Assembly (NCBI GenBank): GCA_019914945.1
Contig: CM034105.1
Span: 4,154,001-4,218,000 of the forward strand
Direction of reading: 5' to 3'
DNA length: 64,000 nucleotides
From: Typha latifolia
Taxonomy: Eukaryota > Streptophyta > Magnoliopsida > Poales > Typhaceae
A program made the translations under genes and the position numbers. Position 1 is the stretch's first letter; every line of letters starts with the position of its first letter. Below, piece by piece: positions 24,854-37,639 of the stretch. Below the pieces are notes generated by a model, which was given only the letters and a program-made list of their open reading frames with translations, had not been told where the DNA came from and searched no databases.

Positions 24854-27053
24854 CTACTGCTCAGTAGGTATCCACTGGTTCCCCTGGATGAAATTATCCA
24901 CCGAGTACACGGCCAAGTGCTCAGCCGGGATCTGGCTGCTCCACGAGACCCTCTGGCTCACGTCTCCGCCTGGGCCGGTGTTCCCGTGCTCTCCATAAAA
25001 CAAGGTCTTTAGTGCAAAGTCTCCGTTCCACGGCAGCCATCCCTCGGACCTCACGATCTCCGCCAAGAAGCAGTCCACGAACACCGTCCTCGAGTACTCC
25101 TTCCACGGCCTCCCCAAGTACACCCGGTGGACCGCCGGCTTCTGGCGGTAGAGCGCGAGGTACTCTTCGCTCCCGTTGACGACACAACGGTCAAAGACGA
25201 AACCGGTGGACTGGGCCGGGTCGGTGCGGCCGTGGGCGGTGACGGTGTTGGCCTCGCCGTGCTCGGGTTTGAGCTGGCGAGGAAGGACGAAAATGAGGCA
25301 GTCCTGGAAGAAGGTGGCGGAATTGCCGAAGATGAAGTCGACGGTGCCGGAGATGCGGCAGGACTTGTAGAACTGACGGAGGGAGTGAGCATAGAGGGTG
25401 TCCTGGTGGCCCAAGAACTCGACGGACTCGAGGACAGAGAGGTCGCTATCAGACCGGAAGGCGACGGCCTGGTGAGCATCGGGGCCGGCGGTGTTGGCGA
25501 AGGTCAGGTCCCGGGCCATGAAGCCATCGCCGAGAACGCCTGTTTGGGCAGAGAGTTGGAAGTAAGTAACGAGTCCAAGTTAGTGGTTATCTGGTAGGTA
25601 TTCTTGGACGGTTCATGTAGGAGTGACTGGTCTAACGTGGGAGAAGGATCCCACCAGGCACGGGTAATGGTATATTTTGTAACGTGCATGTCACCTTTGA
25701 AATCTTGTGAATCTAGCTTGTCTACTACTGGGGCGTGTCTCGGTTCACAAGACCTTATAATTAAGAGGTACGTGGCTCTAAGTTTTCTCAAGCACAGGAA
25801 ACTTGAGTTAGAGTCTTGGCTTAGTAATCCAAGCCCAAGGAAGTAAGGTCAAAAGGTTCGACTTGGGTACAGGATTATATAAAAAATATATATATACGAC
25901 AGTTGATTTGATGTATGCAGACCGACGAATCTAGCCAACACGCCCATCCCACATGACACGTTAACATACCTATAACTCTACAACGGTCTAACAACAGACA
26001 AACTGAACCAAGTAAATCATGCGATGTGAGCCTCCGCGTTGGTCGTGTTTTAATGTTAAGCAAACCTTTATACGCACCTACGGTTGCAGTATTGTACGTT
26101 GAGATCCCAACCGTATCAGCATTAAGCGAGCCCGAAATGACCGTTCTGCCCATGCCATCCCCAACAAATACCAAATTCGTCTTCTCGAACGGCACCCTCA
26201 CCGTCTCCTCGTACACCCCTTCCTTTATATACACCACGAACCGCCCCGTCCCGTAATCTGGCGCGGCCCGAACCGCCTCCTGCACCGACCCGAATCCGCA
26301 ACCAGCCTTGCAGACCGTCGCGTTCGGATCCAGCCCCGACGGCACCCCACCATGACCCGTACCCGAATCTGACCCGGACCCGGATCCGACCGGGTCGGGC
26401 CAGTACCCGTCTCTCTCGGTCTGGGGCGGGGTCCAGCGGGCCGGATCCGGCCCGTACCGCTGCAACGCAGCTACCATGGAGACGGCGTTGCTGGTGAGGG
26501 CGGTGAGGTTGACGAGGTAGGCCATGGAGTCGGAGATGAATTGGGAGTCGTTGACGTACTTGTAGGCGGACCAGCAGTCATACTGGTAGAGGAGGGCGGC
26601 GGAGGACCAGATCCGGGCGTTGGGGAGGGACTGGGGGAGTTGTTGGGACGCGGCGGAGAGGCGGCGGGAGGAGAGGGAGAGGAACTCGAGGCAGTTGCGG
26701 GCGGCGCCGGAGCGGTTAAGGTTGGAGGATGACGAGGAGAGGATGGACTGGGCTGCGGATTGGGCGGCGGGGATGGCGGCTGCGGCGGCGGAGAAGGCCG
26801 CGAGCGTGAGGTCGAGGGGAGTAGGGTTAGTGTTAGGGCTTCGGAGGGAGGAGAGGCAGAGAGAGGGGAAGCGAGTGGCATTGCAGGCTTGGAGGATTAA
26901 GGTGTCGGTTTGGGGGGAGTTGGAGGGGGTGAGGGGGGTGGGTGTGGGTGTGGGAGTGTTAGGGGAGCTTTTGTGGTGGTGGTGGTGGACGGCGGAGTTG
27001 GAGGTGGAGGAGAATAGGAGGAGGAGGAGAGGAAGGAAAGAGGAGAGCACCAT
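24854..27053 (-). CDS. PME51-like: Pectinesterase with inhibitor pro-region (PME51-like)
   Basis: Type I pectin methylesterase, which removes methyl esters from wall homogalacturonan. Exons 26078-27053 and 24854-25539 (intron 538 bases, GT/AG, in phase) give 553 aa. Residues 1-20 are a signal peptide, followed by a His run and a Pro/Thr linker (28-48). The PMEI pro-region (about 50-200) has four cysteines (57, 66, 121, 160). The catalytic domain (about 245-553) contains [15 protein letters not shown]349 in HQAVAF, Q371 and D372 in GHQDTLY, D393 in GTVDFIFGN and R469/W471 in GRPW, so the active site is complete. The wording ([29 protein letters not shown]) is closest to Arabidopsis PME51. The ATG at 27053 is used because it starts the signal peptide; a longer upstream frame only adds codons from the GA/CT repeat. 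I see no RRLL-type processing site between the pro-region and the catalytic domain. Confidence 0.95.
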
Positions 27054-27066
27054 TTGCTTTTGGGGT

Positions 27067-27068
<2 letters not shown>

Positions 27069-27111
<43 letters not shown>
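27069..27111. repeat. (AG)n tract in the PME leader
   Basis: About 43 bases of AG (CT on the coding strand), between the ATG at 27053 and a TATAAA at 27121-27126. Confidence 0.9.
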
Positions 27112-27113
<2 letters not shown>

Positions 27114-27120
27114 TTTGGGG

Positions 27121-27126
27121 TTTATA
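27121..27126 (-). promoter_or_regulatory. TATA box of the PME gene
   Basis: The minus strand reads TATAAA about 70 bases before the ATG at 27053. A start some 30 bases downstream would fall inside the CT tract. Confidence 0.5.
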
Positions 27127-27229
27127 ATGGCGAACAATTCATAGTTTCCTAATTTGCTTTTGACAAGGGAAACCAAATAGGTTGTTAAAAGTAGACGATA
27201 TCCAATGGGAGGGAGGGCCAACGAATTTT

Positions 27230-28130
27230 AAACTTCTAATTTTGGGGGCATATTTTTTTTCCATTTGCATCCTTCTTACAGTCTATATTTTTAATCTCTC
27301 GGATGAGAATTATTTTGTAAAGAAATGCGGTTGATTCAATAATTCTGGCTGAAATAGTAGTTGGGGCAGTAAAACTTGAAATTAAGGACGGGTGGTGGTC
27401 ACGGGGGAACAGTGGAAGAGGAGGGCGTGGCCACTTGCCACACTCTGGAAGTTGGAAGTCGATAGAAGAGAAGAGAGTGGAATGGGGGAGTATTATTAGT
27501 TTAAATTGTGTCGTTTTCTAGCTAAACTTATGCGTGCGTTTCGAGAGAATGGAGTGCGAATTCTTTTGTAAGAGATGACGAAAGCGACATAGTCTCGTGA
27601 CACGATGCACAGGATGGGAATGTCTTTAAAATGGGCCTGAGATTAATACGAATTTTTAATTATAGCATTTGTGTCGTGGGAGTGGGAGTGGGAACACTGC
27701 TCGTGGAGATTGTTTGTGAGGTTAGAGCGCGCGCGGATTCGGTGCAAGAGGAGATGTCCAAGTCTGACATCAACGGGCCTGCATCGAAATCATCGTTTGG
27801 ACAATTATCCCCCACAAGAATCCAATAACTAGCCAAGGTTAGTGCGCCTGATTTCGACTCAGCTGATCAAGCTTAAACTGTTTTCAAGTTTAGTGACATG
27901 AATTTGAAGTTGCTGTATGTTTTTTATATTTAATTTGGACTTTGGAAATTAATTATTTTAAGATTACGAAGACCATTATGTAACCTTACTGCAGGAAATT
28001 CCAGTTGTCCTTCTTATTCTTCTTACTAATAGTCAAAAAGAAACGTCTCAACCGTAAAAGGCTAAAAAAATAAATAAAGAAATGTCTGGAAGCTCTGATC
28101 TTTTTATGGGGCCCCTCAAAAAATCTGGCC
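27230..28130. other. Upstream region of the PME gene
   Basis: No gene seen. Composition is mixed, with a GC-rich patch at about 27650-27780 lacking coding motifs. Confidence 0.5.
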
Positions 28131-29079
28131 AAAGGCTGCGTGAGGGTGGCAAAGGATGGTTAGAAGGAAGGTAAAAACTCTACCTCTTCTAACAGGTGTA
28201 GAGGATGTTCATCTCACCATTAAAACCAGTCAAGGCAAGAGAAAATGTTGCTAAGCTCTCTTGGGCATCTCTCTTTTATCCCTGAGGAGATCCTCGGCGA
28301 GCTCAAGGAGCAAATGGAGGACTGCATCATTCCTGACCGAAAAGTTCTAGAACTGTGTCATACTCGCTGAAATCTAACTATGGTAGATTTCTAGGAAGAA
28401 GCCTTTCGCTTGATAGGCTAAAAGAACATATTTACCAAGCTTTGGAATGGTGTTGACCAGTAATGTTGCTTCAGATATGACTAAAGGCTTCTACGTCTTC
28501 AGATTCAAGAAAGAGAAGGCTTCTACGGTCCCCGTGTGAGTCCAGCTTCACAGCCTTTTAAGAAATACTGAGAACTTGAGGGGCTCATCCCAGTCGCTAC
28601 ATACCAGGAGTGGAGTCAGTTTGCCCAGGTTTGTGTTGAGATAGACCTTAAGAAGCATATGAAGAAGACGATTTAGGTTGACCCTAAGGAGGAGGATTTG
28701 GACCTGAGAGTGGTCTATAGAAGCTTTCCTATATTTTTGCTACATGCCTGATATGTGCCTGTCGAGGCATGAAAAGGAAAGGGATGAAGAGTCAAGAAAC
28801 ACGACCTCCAAGGAGGTAAAAAAAAAAAAGGAGGAGAAAGACACGACAGGTTCGCTAGAGATAAGCCAATCGATGTACAGTCCATAGTGTACGGTCCAGA
28901 GGAGACATAGGAACAGTGTAATGGCAGAAAAATTTAATGCCACAGTAACCACAAAAATTAGTATCTACCTTGCTCATGACCAAAGAGTTTATGAATTCAA
29001 CTTCAATCTTCAATAATATTATGGAGAAATTATTTGGTGGTTTGTGGTTTGGTAGCTTGGTTCAATTTGGTTGATGGCT

Positions 29080-29341
29080 TGGCAGTGCGGTTAGCTTAGA
29101 AGAACAGCTTGGCAACGCAATGGCTTAGAGTAGGTCTCAATGACATTTGGTTCGAAGTAATTGTTCGGCGACGCATATGACTTGAAACATAGACTAGACA
29201 GCTAAAAGTTTGGCAGTGCGGTTAGCTTAGAAGAACAGTTTGGCAACGCAATGGCTTAGAGCAGGTCTCGGTGACATTTGGTTCGAAGCAATTGTTCGGC
29301 GACGCATATGACTTGAAGCATAGACTCGACAGCTAAAAGCT
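29080..29341. repeat. 131-bp tandem duplication
   Basis: Two head-to-tail copies of a 131-base unit (29080-29210 and 29211-29341) begin with ggcagtgcggttagcttaga and differ at only a few positions. They lie inside the LINE remnant between the ORF1-like and RT-like parts. Confidence 0.9.
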
Positions 29342-29418
29342 AAGTGGAACATAAAGTGCCTATGTATCTAAAGAGAGTTGGTCATTTATCTAGCCCATAT
29401 CTAGTCTTCGGACTCATG

Positions 29419-29452
29419 AATAATAAAATAATAATAATAATAATAATAATAA
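29419..29452. repeat. (AAT)n microsatellite
   Basis: An ATA/AAT run of about 30 bases with one interruption. Confidence 0.85.
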
Positions 29453-31270
29453 ACACGCTTAGTGAGGGCGCAAGACAGATAAAACCCAAAATTAAACAAA
29501 TGCAAATCAGGAACAATAAGACCCATGGAAGTGGTCTTAGATGGAATCAGATCCAGATAATAGTCCACCAGGACAAACTAAATATAGGGCAAGCCAAACT
29601 CCTAACCAAGTAGGGGAAGCACCAACCCAGGAGGGACTCGCAAGGCAAGAAGACTTCCATTACAAACAAGGGTAAATATATGGCGGGGGATGATACTATC
29701 AGGTCAGGCCTCCTAAGCACCGACAAAAGGTGATCAAGTCCTCTGGACATGTTCAGACTGTATCTTCTGTGGCTGTAAATCTAAGCAAGAGTAGTTGGTG
29801 TACGTCCTTGAGGTTCGCATGTTAGGGATGCACTGAAGTGTGAATGAGACGGTCCCCATACCTATTGGCTAAGTGTCAAACAATGGCATTATGAACATCG
29901 ATAGGTCTCTGTTAGGCTAGGGACAGAACCTTCCCATTTGACCAAGTTTGCTTTTGACATGACAAGTAAAGAGCAGCCTTGGCTAGCTTGAGTGTATCAT
30001 CTAAGGAGGACCGCTGCGCTCATCAGAGACCCACATCAAGCGGCTTCAGTGCTCATGCCTCAAGTGGGTGCTAGAAGCTAATCAGAACACGAGGTTCTTC
30101 TAACTTATAGCTTCATTGTGTAACAAAAGAAACCTCATTCCTAGCATCATGATTGGTTCAAGGCCATGAAGAGGTGAGGAGGGAGTTCACTGACTTCTAC
30201 AAAGTGCTTTGGGGCCCCTCGTCAGAAAGTGATTGGTCTATGCTTGATGGCTTGGTCCTTATGTCCATCTCTGCCATGGATGCGGAGGGACTCATGTGGC
30301 TTGTCACTCTGGAGGAGATCAAACTGGAGCCTACCACGGGGAAAGGCTCTAGGAGTCTAGGGTCGGATGGCATCCAAGCCGAGGTATACATCAAGTATTG
30401 GCAGGTGGGGGGCTCCCCCATTTGATCGGGCACAAACAAGCGGCTTCCATTGGTGCCCAGACTATTAGCTATAACACACTGGCGGCATAGAAGGTAGCCA
30501 CGATAAGTAGGGCCCTCCATTTTGAAGCTTTCTCCTAAAGTGGCTTAGGACAGATTTGTTTAGCCTTTAGATAAGGCCTTGAGCCTGCCGGTGGCTAAGA
30601 TACCTTTTGCTTGTCTTAATAAGGTCCTCATTTCAGATAGCTGGTTAAAGGCCCATGATCACAAAGAGTTGGTGGATAGGGCGAGCAAGAAGTTGGCCAG
30701 GTGAAAACACAATACGTTCTCTATCTATCGCAGAGTGCATCACCTTGATCAGCTCCATGCTCTTGGCCATTCCCACCAGTAGGCTGGGTTGCTCTTGGCC
30801 TGGGTGTCGGATTCGATACTTGAGGCTATCAACAAGTTGTCGAGATTCATCTTTTAAATTAAAATGACTGTTGTCGAGATACTTGAGGCTATCACTGGTG
30901 GCATTCATCGGCCATGCTTATCAGGGGGTGTTGGGGCAGTGATCCGGGATGGACTCGGGTTGTTTGCTGCTTGGGACCCAGGAACCAACCCCCTGGTGTT
31001 ATACCTCTGTTCATAGAGGCTTGGGTGATGCTGTTGGGACTGAGGAAGGTGGCAACTCACATCAAAGTTGAGGCGGAGTTTGATTCTCTTAAGTTGATTA
31101 GAGTTAGGAAGAAAATGACTGTGCCCTAAGCATCTCAAAAATCTTGTCTAGGGTCATTTTTATCTTTTCCAAAGCTTTAATGATATTAAAAACTCCCATG
31201 TTCTCAGGGAGGGGAATGCAGTGTTGGTTAGACATCTCACAAATCTCTTTGACTCAAGAAAGGAAAGGTC

Positions 31271-32320
31271 AAAAGAATATCGCACAAGAAACCCTTTCTA
31301 CTGCAAAAGTATGATTCTAATAATTGGACATAGCTCAGCAATCTTTTCTTTGGTCCAATTTGTATAAAATTACCCTGTTCTCCAATGACCAACGAAAGTA
31401 ATGAAATATACATACATATCCATCTAATCCACGAATAGAATTTTCTCCCAAGATCTACAAGGAATGAAAGTCCTCTACCAGACTACCCTCCTCCTCCCAA
31501 GCCTCTTATAAGGCATTCTCTGAAATCGTCTCCCTAGTCCCTGTAACACATTTTCCACTCTATACATTTTCCTTCTCTCAATAATATAGCTAAGCCCGGC
31601 CCACTTTTTTTAAAATAAAAAACATTCATGAATCTAGAATTCCATATAAAGAAACAAAATTGGCAATGGCATCTATAAAAACTGTTCTTTACATACAGGC
31701 TGATCAATAATGGTATTTTTCCCCTTCTACTAGGGAAAAAAAATGGAGCTAGAAAAATGCTACGCCATGGAATTAATGCATGAACTCAAGAAAAAAAATA
31801 TATAAGAAAAATGGACGACAAAAAACTTTTCCTCCTAGCAGGCTGCCAAATTTCAGAGATAGAAGTTCATTCTTCTCTGTGCTGCCAGATAGAATCCCCC
31901 CAACCCAAAAAAGAAAACGAAATATATATTGAACAGAAATAGAGATACCAGCAAGCTTGACTTTTATCTTCCCAAATTTCGCCAACCTGCGAATAATTGA
32001 TAAAAGGAACGAATAAATAATCATATAAGCTAGACATGCAATCAGCAAACTCCACAGATCATCTCTAAATTTCAAAACCAAGGATCAGCTTCTACATTTT
32101 TACTACATCTACAAAACAATAATCCCGTGTGACCAGCAGATCTTCCAGCTTCTATTAAGTTCTCTCTTACAGCATATGCAACATATGCAAGGTCTTTGGT
32201 TGTAATTCAGTTTACAAATTATGAAGGACTTATATATTGATTCAAATAACAGAATAGTTGTGCACAGCTAGATAAAGTTATACAATACTTCCCGCCTTGT
32301 ATGCTCAAAAAATTGCTGCC
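31271..32320. other. Region between the LINE remnant and the TBL gene
   Basis: No gene is supported. It probably includes the 3' untranslated region of the minus-strand TBL gene. Open frames here lack family motifs. Confidence 0.5.
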
Positions 32321-35300
32321 CTAACTGCGATACTTTATGCAAGGTGTGAACCTCAGGTCAGAAAGGATCAGTTTTAGCTGGTTATATTCCGGTTTCAGCT
32401 GAGACACATTTGTATCCAGATCCAAAATGGCATGAAACCCAGCAGAGTCGCCTCTGAATATGGTTGAACCATTTAGTGCAAAAGATTGTTTTGGCCCATA
32501 TTGGACTACTAGCCCAATAAGTCAATTAAAAATAAAATCTTGACTCTTTCCTATTTATTCACAAATCACAAACACTCTAAATTTAAAATTCTCGATATGC
32601 TGGATCTCTTCCCTTGGAACAAATGGGTACTCTTTCCAACAATCTAGACATGACAAAATATTCAATCAATGCTTACTTCACTAGGCTCTGCACCCTCTGG
32701 CACCTAAACCTATTGAACTAGAAAATATAACTGATTTTAATTCCTCAGACATGTTTCACAATCTTAAATATAAAATTCCCTTTTCTGTGAATGTTTAGAC
32801 TATCTTTTGATTTCATATCATTGTTTTCATCTTTTTATATATTTACAATCCTGCATTCAAACCTTTCTAAACCAATACCAGAAAACAGAAAACATTTCAT
32901 TTTTCTCAGGATGAAACAGATAGCTCGGACATAACCTTATGTTCACCAAATATAGATTAGGTATCATTATCACAAAATTGAAAACTCACCATCTGTCAGC
33001 AAATATGAGAATACAAGTTCATTCCAAGCATCTGGAACTCCGGGAAGACACCAGTGGCTGCAATCAAGAATGGTAGAAGGGTGGCTCCATGTACCGATAT
33101 GAGCATCACTTCGAAATGAACCCATTGAAGTCACATTTAATACTGTCACTGGAACTCTCATTTTTGCAACCACATCAGCGATGATATCCCCAAATTCACT
33201 CCTATCATTTCCTTTAGCCTCGGAAGAAGGTTGTTCTGTTACTTCACACTTCTTTTGGTTTGAACCACTGAGTCATCATAAAAGGCAGCATTATAATTAA
33301 TGAAAATCTCATGAGAAGATGTGGTAACAAAGCGATAATTGGTACTACAGTCCGGAATGATAGAAAGAAATGGCATAATATTCTTGTTCATGACTCTCAT
33401 TACCCAACAAAACCAGAATGGCTTATTTCCAAGTATGAGATGTTTAATGCAAAAAAGAATTCAAGAATCTATTGGCATGAAATAACAACATTCTGAAATA
33501 TCTTCACTGAGCAACCAAAGTAGGAAAAAAGAAAGAGTAAACAAAGTTAAGATAAAACCAGACCGTTCAAACTATCGCAATACCACCACAATGAAGAAAA
33601 TAGTTCTATAATCAAATTGCATAACTAGCTCATCCAATCAGGTTCCACAATAATAATGATATTGAATAAAATGCACCTGTATGGGAGTAGCTCGAGTCAT
33701 GTTGCATAGAATGTGACAAATTTTCTAGTTTAATTTCATATCTCATTAAAATCGACTAAATGCTTTGTTGTTGTCTAAAGTTGGTGTTCCAATCATGACT
33801 ATAAAAGACTTTTTAAAAAAATTCACTTTCTCTACTTTTAATATGTGAAAACTAAGCTGCGTTTGCAATCTCCACATAGATCAAAATTTTACCTATCCTT
33901 TTTTAAATCAAACCCTAGATTCGAAAACATTGTCACAATTTGAAAAGGAGGAAGGACAATGGAGAACTGCTACACCAAATAATGGAGGGACAAGAAATTC
34001 ACAAATTAGTTGGAATGGCTGGTCAGCAGCTCTATCTGATTTTCAGTAGAGTGATAAGTGATTGCCCCATTTGTTGGGTTTATTAGGCAAAAGGTACTTT
34101 ACACACTGTCGAAAGTTGGATGTGGTACAACAGATTGAAACATAGATTAAGTACCACCAGATGACTATAAAGGTTTAGACTTCAAAATAAGATAGATCTC
34201 AGACAAGTAGATTTAAAATAACTAAAAGTGGCAGTACTTGACACCAAGATTACACAAAAGAAAATCAATTAAATAGCTCTTTGGGTCCAGATATTACATG
34301 AAAACTCAAATTGCTAGAACAAAATGGTATACCTGGAGCAATTTGTTAGCCATCACCACCAACTTCTACTATTTGTTTAATTTTTTTATTCTCAGCCCCA
34401 CAACAACAAAAATGATCATATGGAGAAGAAATGGAGGGAATTTGCAAATTCTTTATAATTGAGGTATTTGTAATGATTGACGATTGTTAAAAAGGACAGC
34501 CTAAAAATTTGTCAAAATACATGAACAACCTCAGAAGAAGCCTTGCTCACTGAGAATCAATTCTCTTTCCATTACAATTTAGAATACATCTAGTTGGTAA
34601 CCCTATAAGTAATCTAGAAGATTTGAGAGGCTTACTTTGATGCAAACAAAGTAATAGCTCTTTTGAGTATCCATCCAATATTAATGCCTAAATTTACTCA
34701 TCTTTAATAGAAGTTTCAGATGCTAAGATCTACATGCAAATAGGATGCCAAAATTTGCCTCAAGCAACTATGAATCAGCAACCAAATCTGACCAGCCATG
34801 CCTAGCATAATCCATGTTATAAGGGGGGAGTCATATTAGATAATGATAACAGCTTCATGTAGTTAATAAGCATGCATACTATAGTTAATTATCATATTAG
34901 GACATCTTAGACAGAAAATAGATAAGATTAATAACTATGGTTTGAATTTTTGTTCGAAACTGAGATGTTTAGCCGAAACATTTCGTGTTACGGTCCTATC
35001 TGATCTGAAATTGCTCCCAAAACTAGCATTCGACCGAAACAACTCTAATAACAATTTTCTTAATATATGTTTTAAATTCTAAGCTGAATTTGACTTGAAT
35101 ATAATTTGTACTAACTCAATATCAAACTCATTTTTTTAAAATGCCATTAGATTTTGCGTGACACATTGAAAAATAAGATAAAGAAGACTATTTATCAAAA
35201 GAAGTCCAAAACCGATGCAACAAAACTAGAACCAAAACCAAACGAAATTGATCAAAACATTCCATTGCCAAAACCAAAACTTTGAACTATGCTAATAACC

Positions 35301-37127
35301 ATTTAAAAAATCTTGCCAAACTTGAAACTTATAAAGTAGAATCATGGCACTATATTATGTTAGAACTTCATAATTCCAACTAATCAGGCATGCAGATCTG
35401 AGAGTACTGCTGCAGATGATTAACTCATCTATCATACTATAAGTCTAACTAACTTCAACCTTCCATAGAAGTTCAATGTTTCAAGGAAATAAGCTCACGT
35501 CTAATTTCCATATTTAATAACATAAGTTGCATGACATAGCTCTGTTAAAATCCAGGGAACTTTGCATACCAGATAGATGGAAACAGAATCACAAGTCTAG
35601 ACAGATAGCCTCAGGTAAACTCAACTCACAGTGTGAAATCTAATTAAAAAAGTCAGGCATTATGATTCAGCAGACAAAGAAATCAAATATGATGTATTCC
35701 CTGAAGCTTTAGATTATTTATTCAGATGTGTGAGATGCTCACCTCCAATGAGAAGGCTCATAAGTCCGGAAGAAGACATGAGTTCTGTTTGTATTGACCA
35801 TTGCTTCTACCCATGATGCCCAAGTGCTCAAAGCCATTCTAAAAGCAGCATTGATGGGCATACCAAGTTTAAGCTGCCCGCCAGACTGGAAATAGCAACC
35901 CCTGTCGACAAACCCAATTAAGAAGCATCAAAATGAAACAAATTAGTATCAATTATGCTGCCAAGTTCAATGGTAGATTATAGAACATCTGTATACATGA
36001 TCAGTACATGGAAGACATAAAGAAAAGAAAGCAAACATCACATTGCACATGTTATCAGTATAGCATAGGTTCAATCTGGCATGGATGCGCACATAGATAG
36101 AGAAGTAATGTGATAAATCACTCTTATTATGCTGTAAAATGCCAGACTAAGATGAAATATATTGCAGAAATGGTCATAAACTCAAAAATTGCCAAAAATT
36201 TGTGTTAGGAGGGACATAATTAGACACTCGATTTACTGGTGCATTGTGCCAATCGGTTTGAACTACTCAAATATAAATTGCATCTGCGGCCTTTCAGGTA
36301 AATCACTGAGAACAAAAGTACAAAACTTACATGTCAAATAGTTTAGTTGGAGTCCACCAGTGACCAGAATTGAAAATTAGAAGATCTGAATCAATCCATA
36401 GCCGATTTATGTCATCCATCTTGTCAAGCTTGAGTGTCGCACGAACCCTTTTGGGGCCATGTCGAGGCATTAAGCCCTGCTGTACAAGGAATACTGACCT
36501 AAAGAACTCCACGCTTAAATTAAAAGATTGGAATCGAACCCCCAAGAAGCGAATAGTCTTCGAGATCTGATTCCCATTCACCTCATAAACACTCCCTGGA
36601 TCCTCCACCCCACTCATAAGCATGCATATGAAAGACTCCCACTGTGTGCGACTCATTGAATCACCCACTAAGACAACCCGCTTCCCTCGAAGCCGTTCCA
36701 ACACATCCCGTGCATTAAACTTAGGCACATCACAATGCCGAGGCTGCCACCTCCATTTCAGATATCCCGTATCCTTTCTCCCATTTGCCAAACAATTGAA
36801 TCCCCTCTCTGCAAATGGACACTCTGAGCTATTATAAAGCGGATACGACCCGTCCACAATCCAGCTACCATCGAAGACATTGCAAACCTCAGTTCCCCCA
36901 ACAAATCCCGGGACCAAGGTGGCACGGCCCAAGTATCGGAAAACATACAGATATGCAGCACAAGCAACAACCAGGACGACAGAAACCAGGAAGAACACGA
37001 AAGCCATTGTCTCGAACGATGACGGAAGAGCCCACCATTTCCGATGAGAAAATGAAACCCTAGGGCTCCCCACACTTCTCGGGGTAAGGCGAGCCGATGT
37101 GCTCCGGCTAAAACTAGCACTCACCAT
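32321..37127 (-). CDS. Trichome birefringence-like protein (TBL/PMR5 O-acetyltransferase family)
   Basis: Golgi type II membrane protein of the TBL family, whose members acetylate wall polysaccharides such as xylan. Exons 36331-37127, 35743-35901, 32990-33267 and 32321-32451 give 454 aa; all borders are GT/AG and in phase. Residues 42-64 are the membrane anchor. The TBL domain has CNVFDGSWI, YNSSECPFAERGFNC, YLKWRWQPRHCDVPKF and the GDS motif (S157 in VVLVGDSMSRTQWESF). TWASWVEAMV and VFFRTYEPSHW are in exon 2; D387 and H390 in DCSHWCLPGVPDAWNE complete the catalytic set in exon 3. The last exon is less sure: the donor after TDG is strong (GTGAGT) and the exon is open for 43 codons, but without splicing translation stops at 32970 (417 aa). 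It looks closest to the TBL16/TBL17 branch, which I hold loosely. Intron 2 is 2.5 kb. Confidence 0.9.
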
Positions 37128-37465
37128 CTCCTCCCTCGCCCGACCTCCGACACAACCATTCTACTCCTCCACGATCGCATTCACCTCAGAAACCCATAAC
37201 AGATCGAGCTCAGATAGTACAAGATCTCACCTTTCCATCAAAATCCGCAAACCAGAGGTCAAATCACGCTTCTCTGATCCCTATCCGATTTGATCACGAA
37301 CAATAACCAAACTTTTTTCTGGTCACGGAGATCTCAAACCATAAAGTTCACGGATACACAACGACAATTTCCACAAATAATGTAAAAAAAAAAAAAATTA
37401 ATCAACAAAAGCCAAAGAAAACAACGGATCAAGCGAGCAAAAAATTGGAATTCCTCATCATTCCC

Positions 37466-37477
37466 AACCCTAACCCT
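37466..37477. promoter_or_regulatory. Telo-box-like motif upstream of TBL
   Basis: AACCCTAACCCT lies about 340 bases before the TBL start, probably in its leader or promoter. Telo-boxes are common near plant start sites; activity here is not shown. Confidence 0.35.
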
Positions 37478-37639
37478 ATCCCAAGATTGAGTTCCTCGTA
37501 TTTATATCTCGAGCGCGACAAGCTTCACCCAGGCGCGTAGGTTAGCGGAGAAGTGAAGAAATTAATCTCTCACAAATCTTTGGGAGGAGGAAAGGAGGGG
37601 CGAGAGCGGTTGGAGCGGAGATTAAATAGCTCCCAATGA

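Larger units (their letters stand above)
28140..31270 (+). mobile_element. Decayed L1-type LINE retrotransposon
   Basis: Pieces of a non-LTR retrotransposon occur in the expected order on plus. At about 28200-28800, broken frames give a QFAQVCVEIDLKK-like phrase and YRSFP, as in plant LINE ORF1 proteins. At 30153-30410 a frame reads FTDFYKVLWGPS, LEEIKLE and SLGSDGIQAE, the start of a LINE reverse transcriptase. At about 30660-30800, with frame changes, come ASKKLARW and ITLISSMLLAIPTS, the end of the RT region. At about 30900-31260 GGVGAVIRDGLGLFAAWDP, GLRKVATHIKVEAEFDS and a broken tail resemble the RNase H domain. The catalytic YADD block and the endonuclease are not visible. It is long dead. 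Ends are approximate, and I could not define target-site duplications. Confidence 0.7.

Noticed and set aside
24921..25597. Open frames on both strands over the PME second exon
   Set aside because: Shadows of GC-rich coding sequence. Only one frame carries the catalytic residues.
31773..32081. Hydrophobic minus-strand open frame of about 100 codons
   Set aside because: Phe/Leu-rich because the DNA is AT-rich; no conserved pattern. More likely 3' untranslated DNA of the TBL gene.
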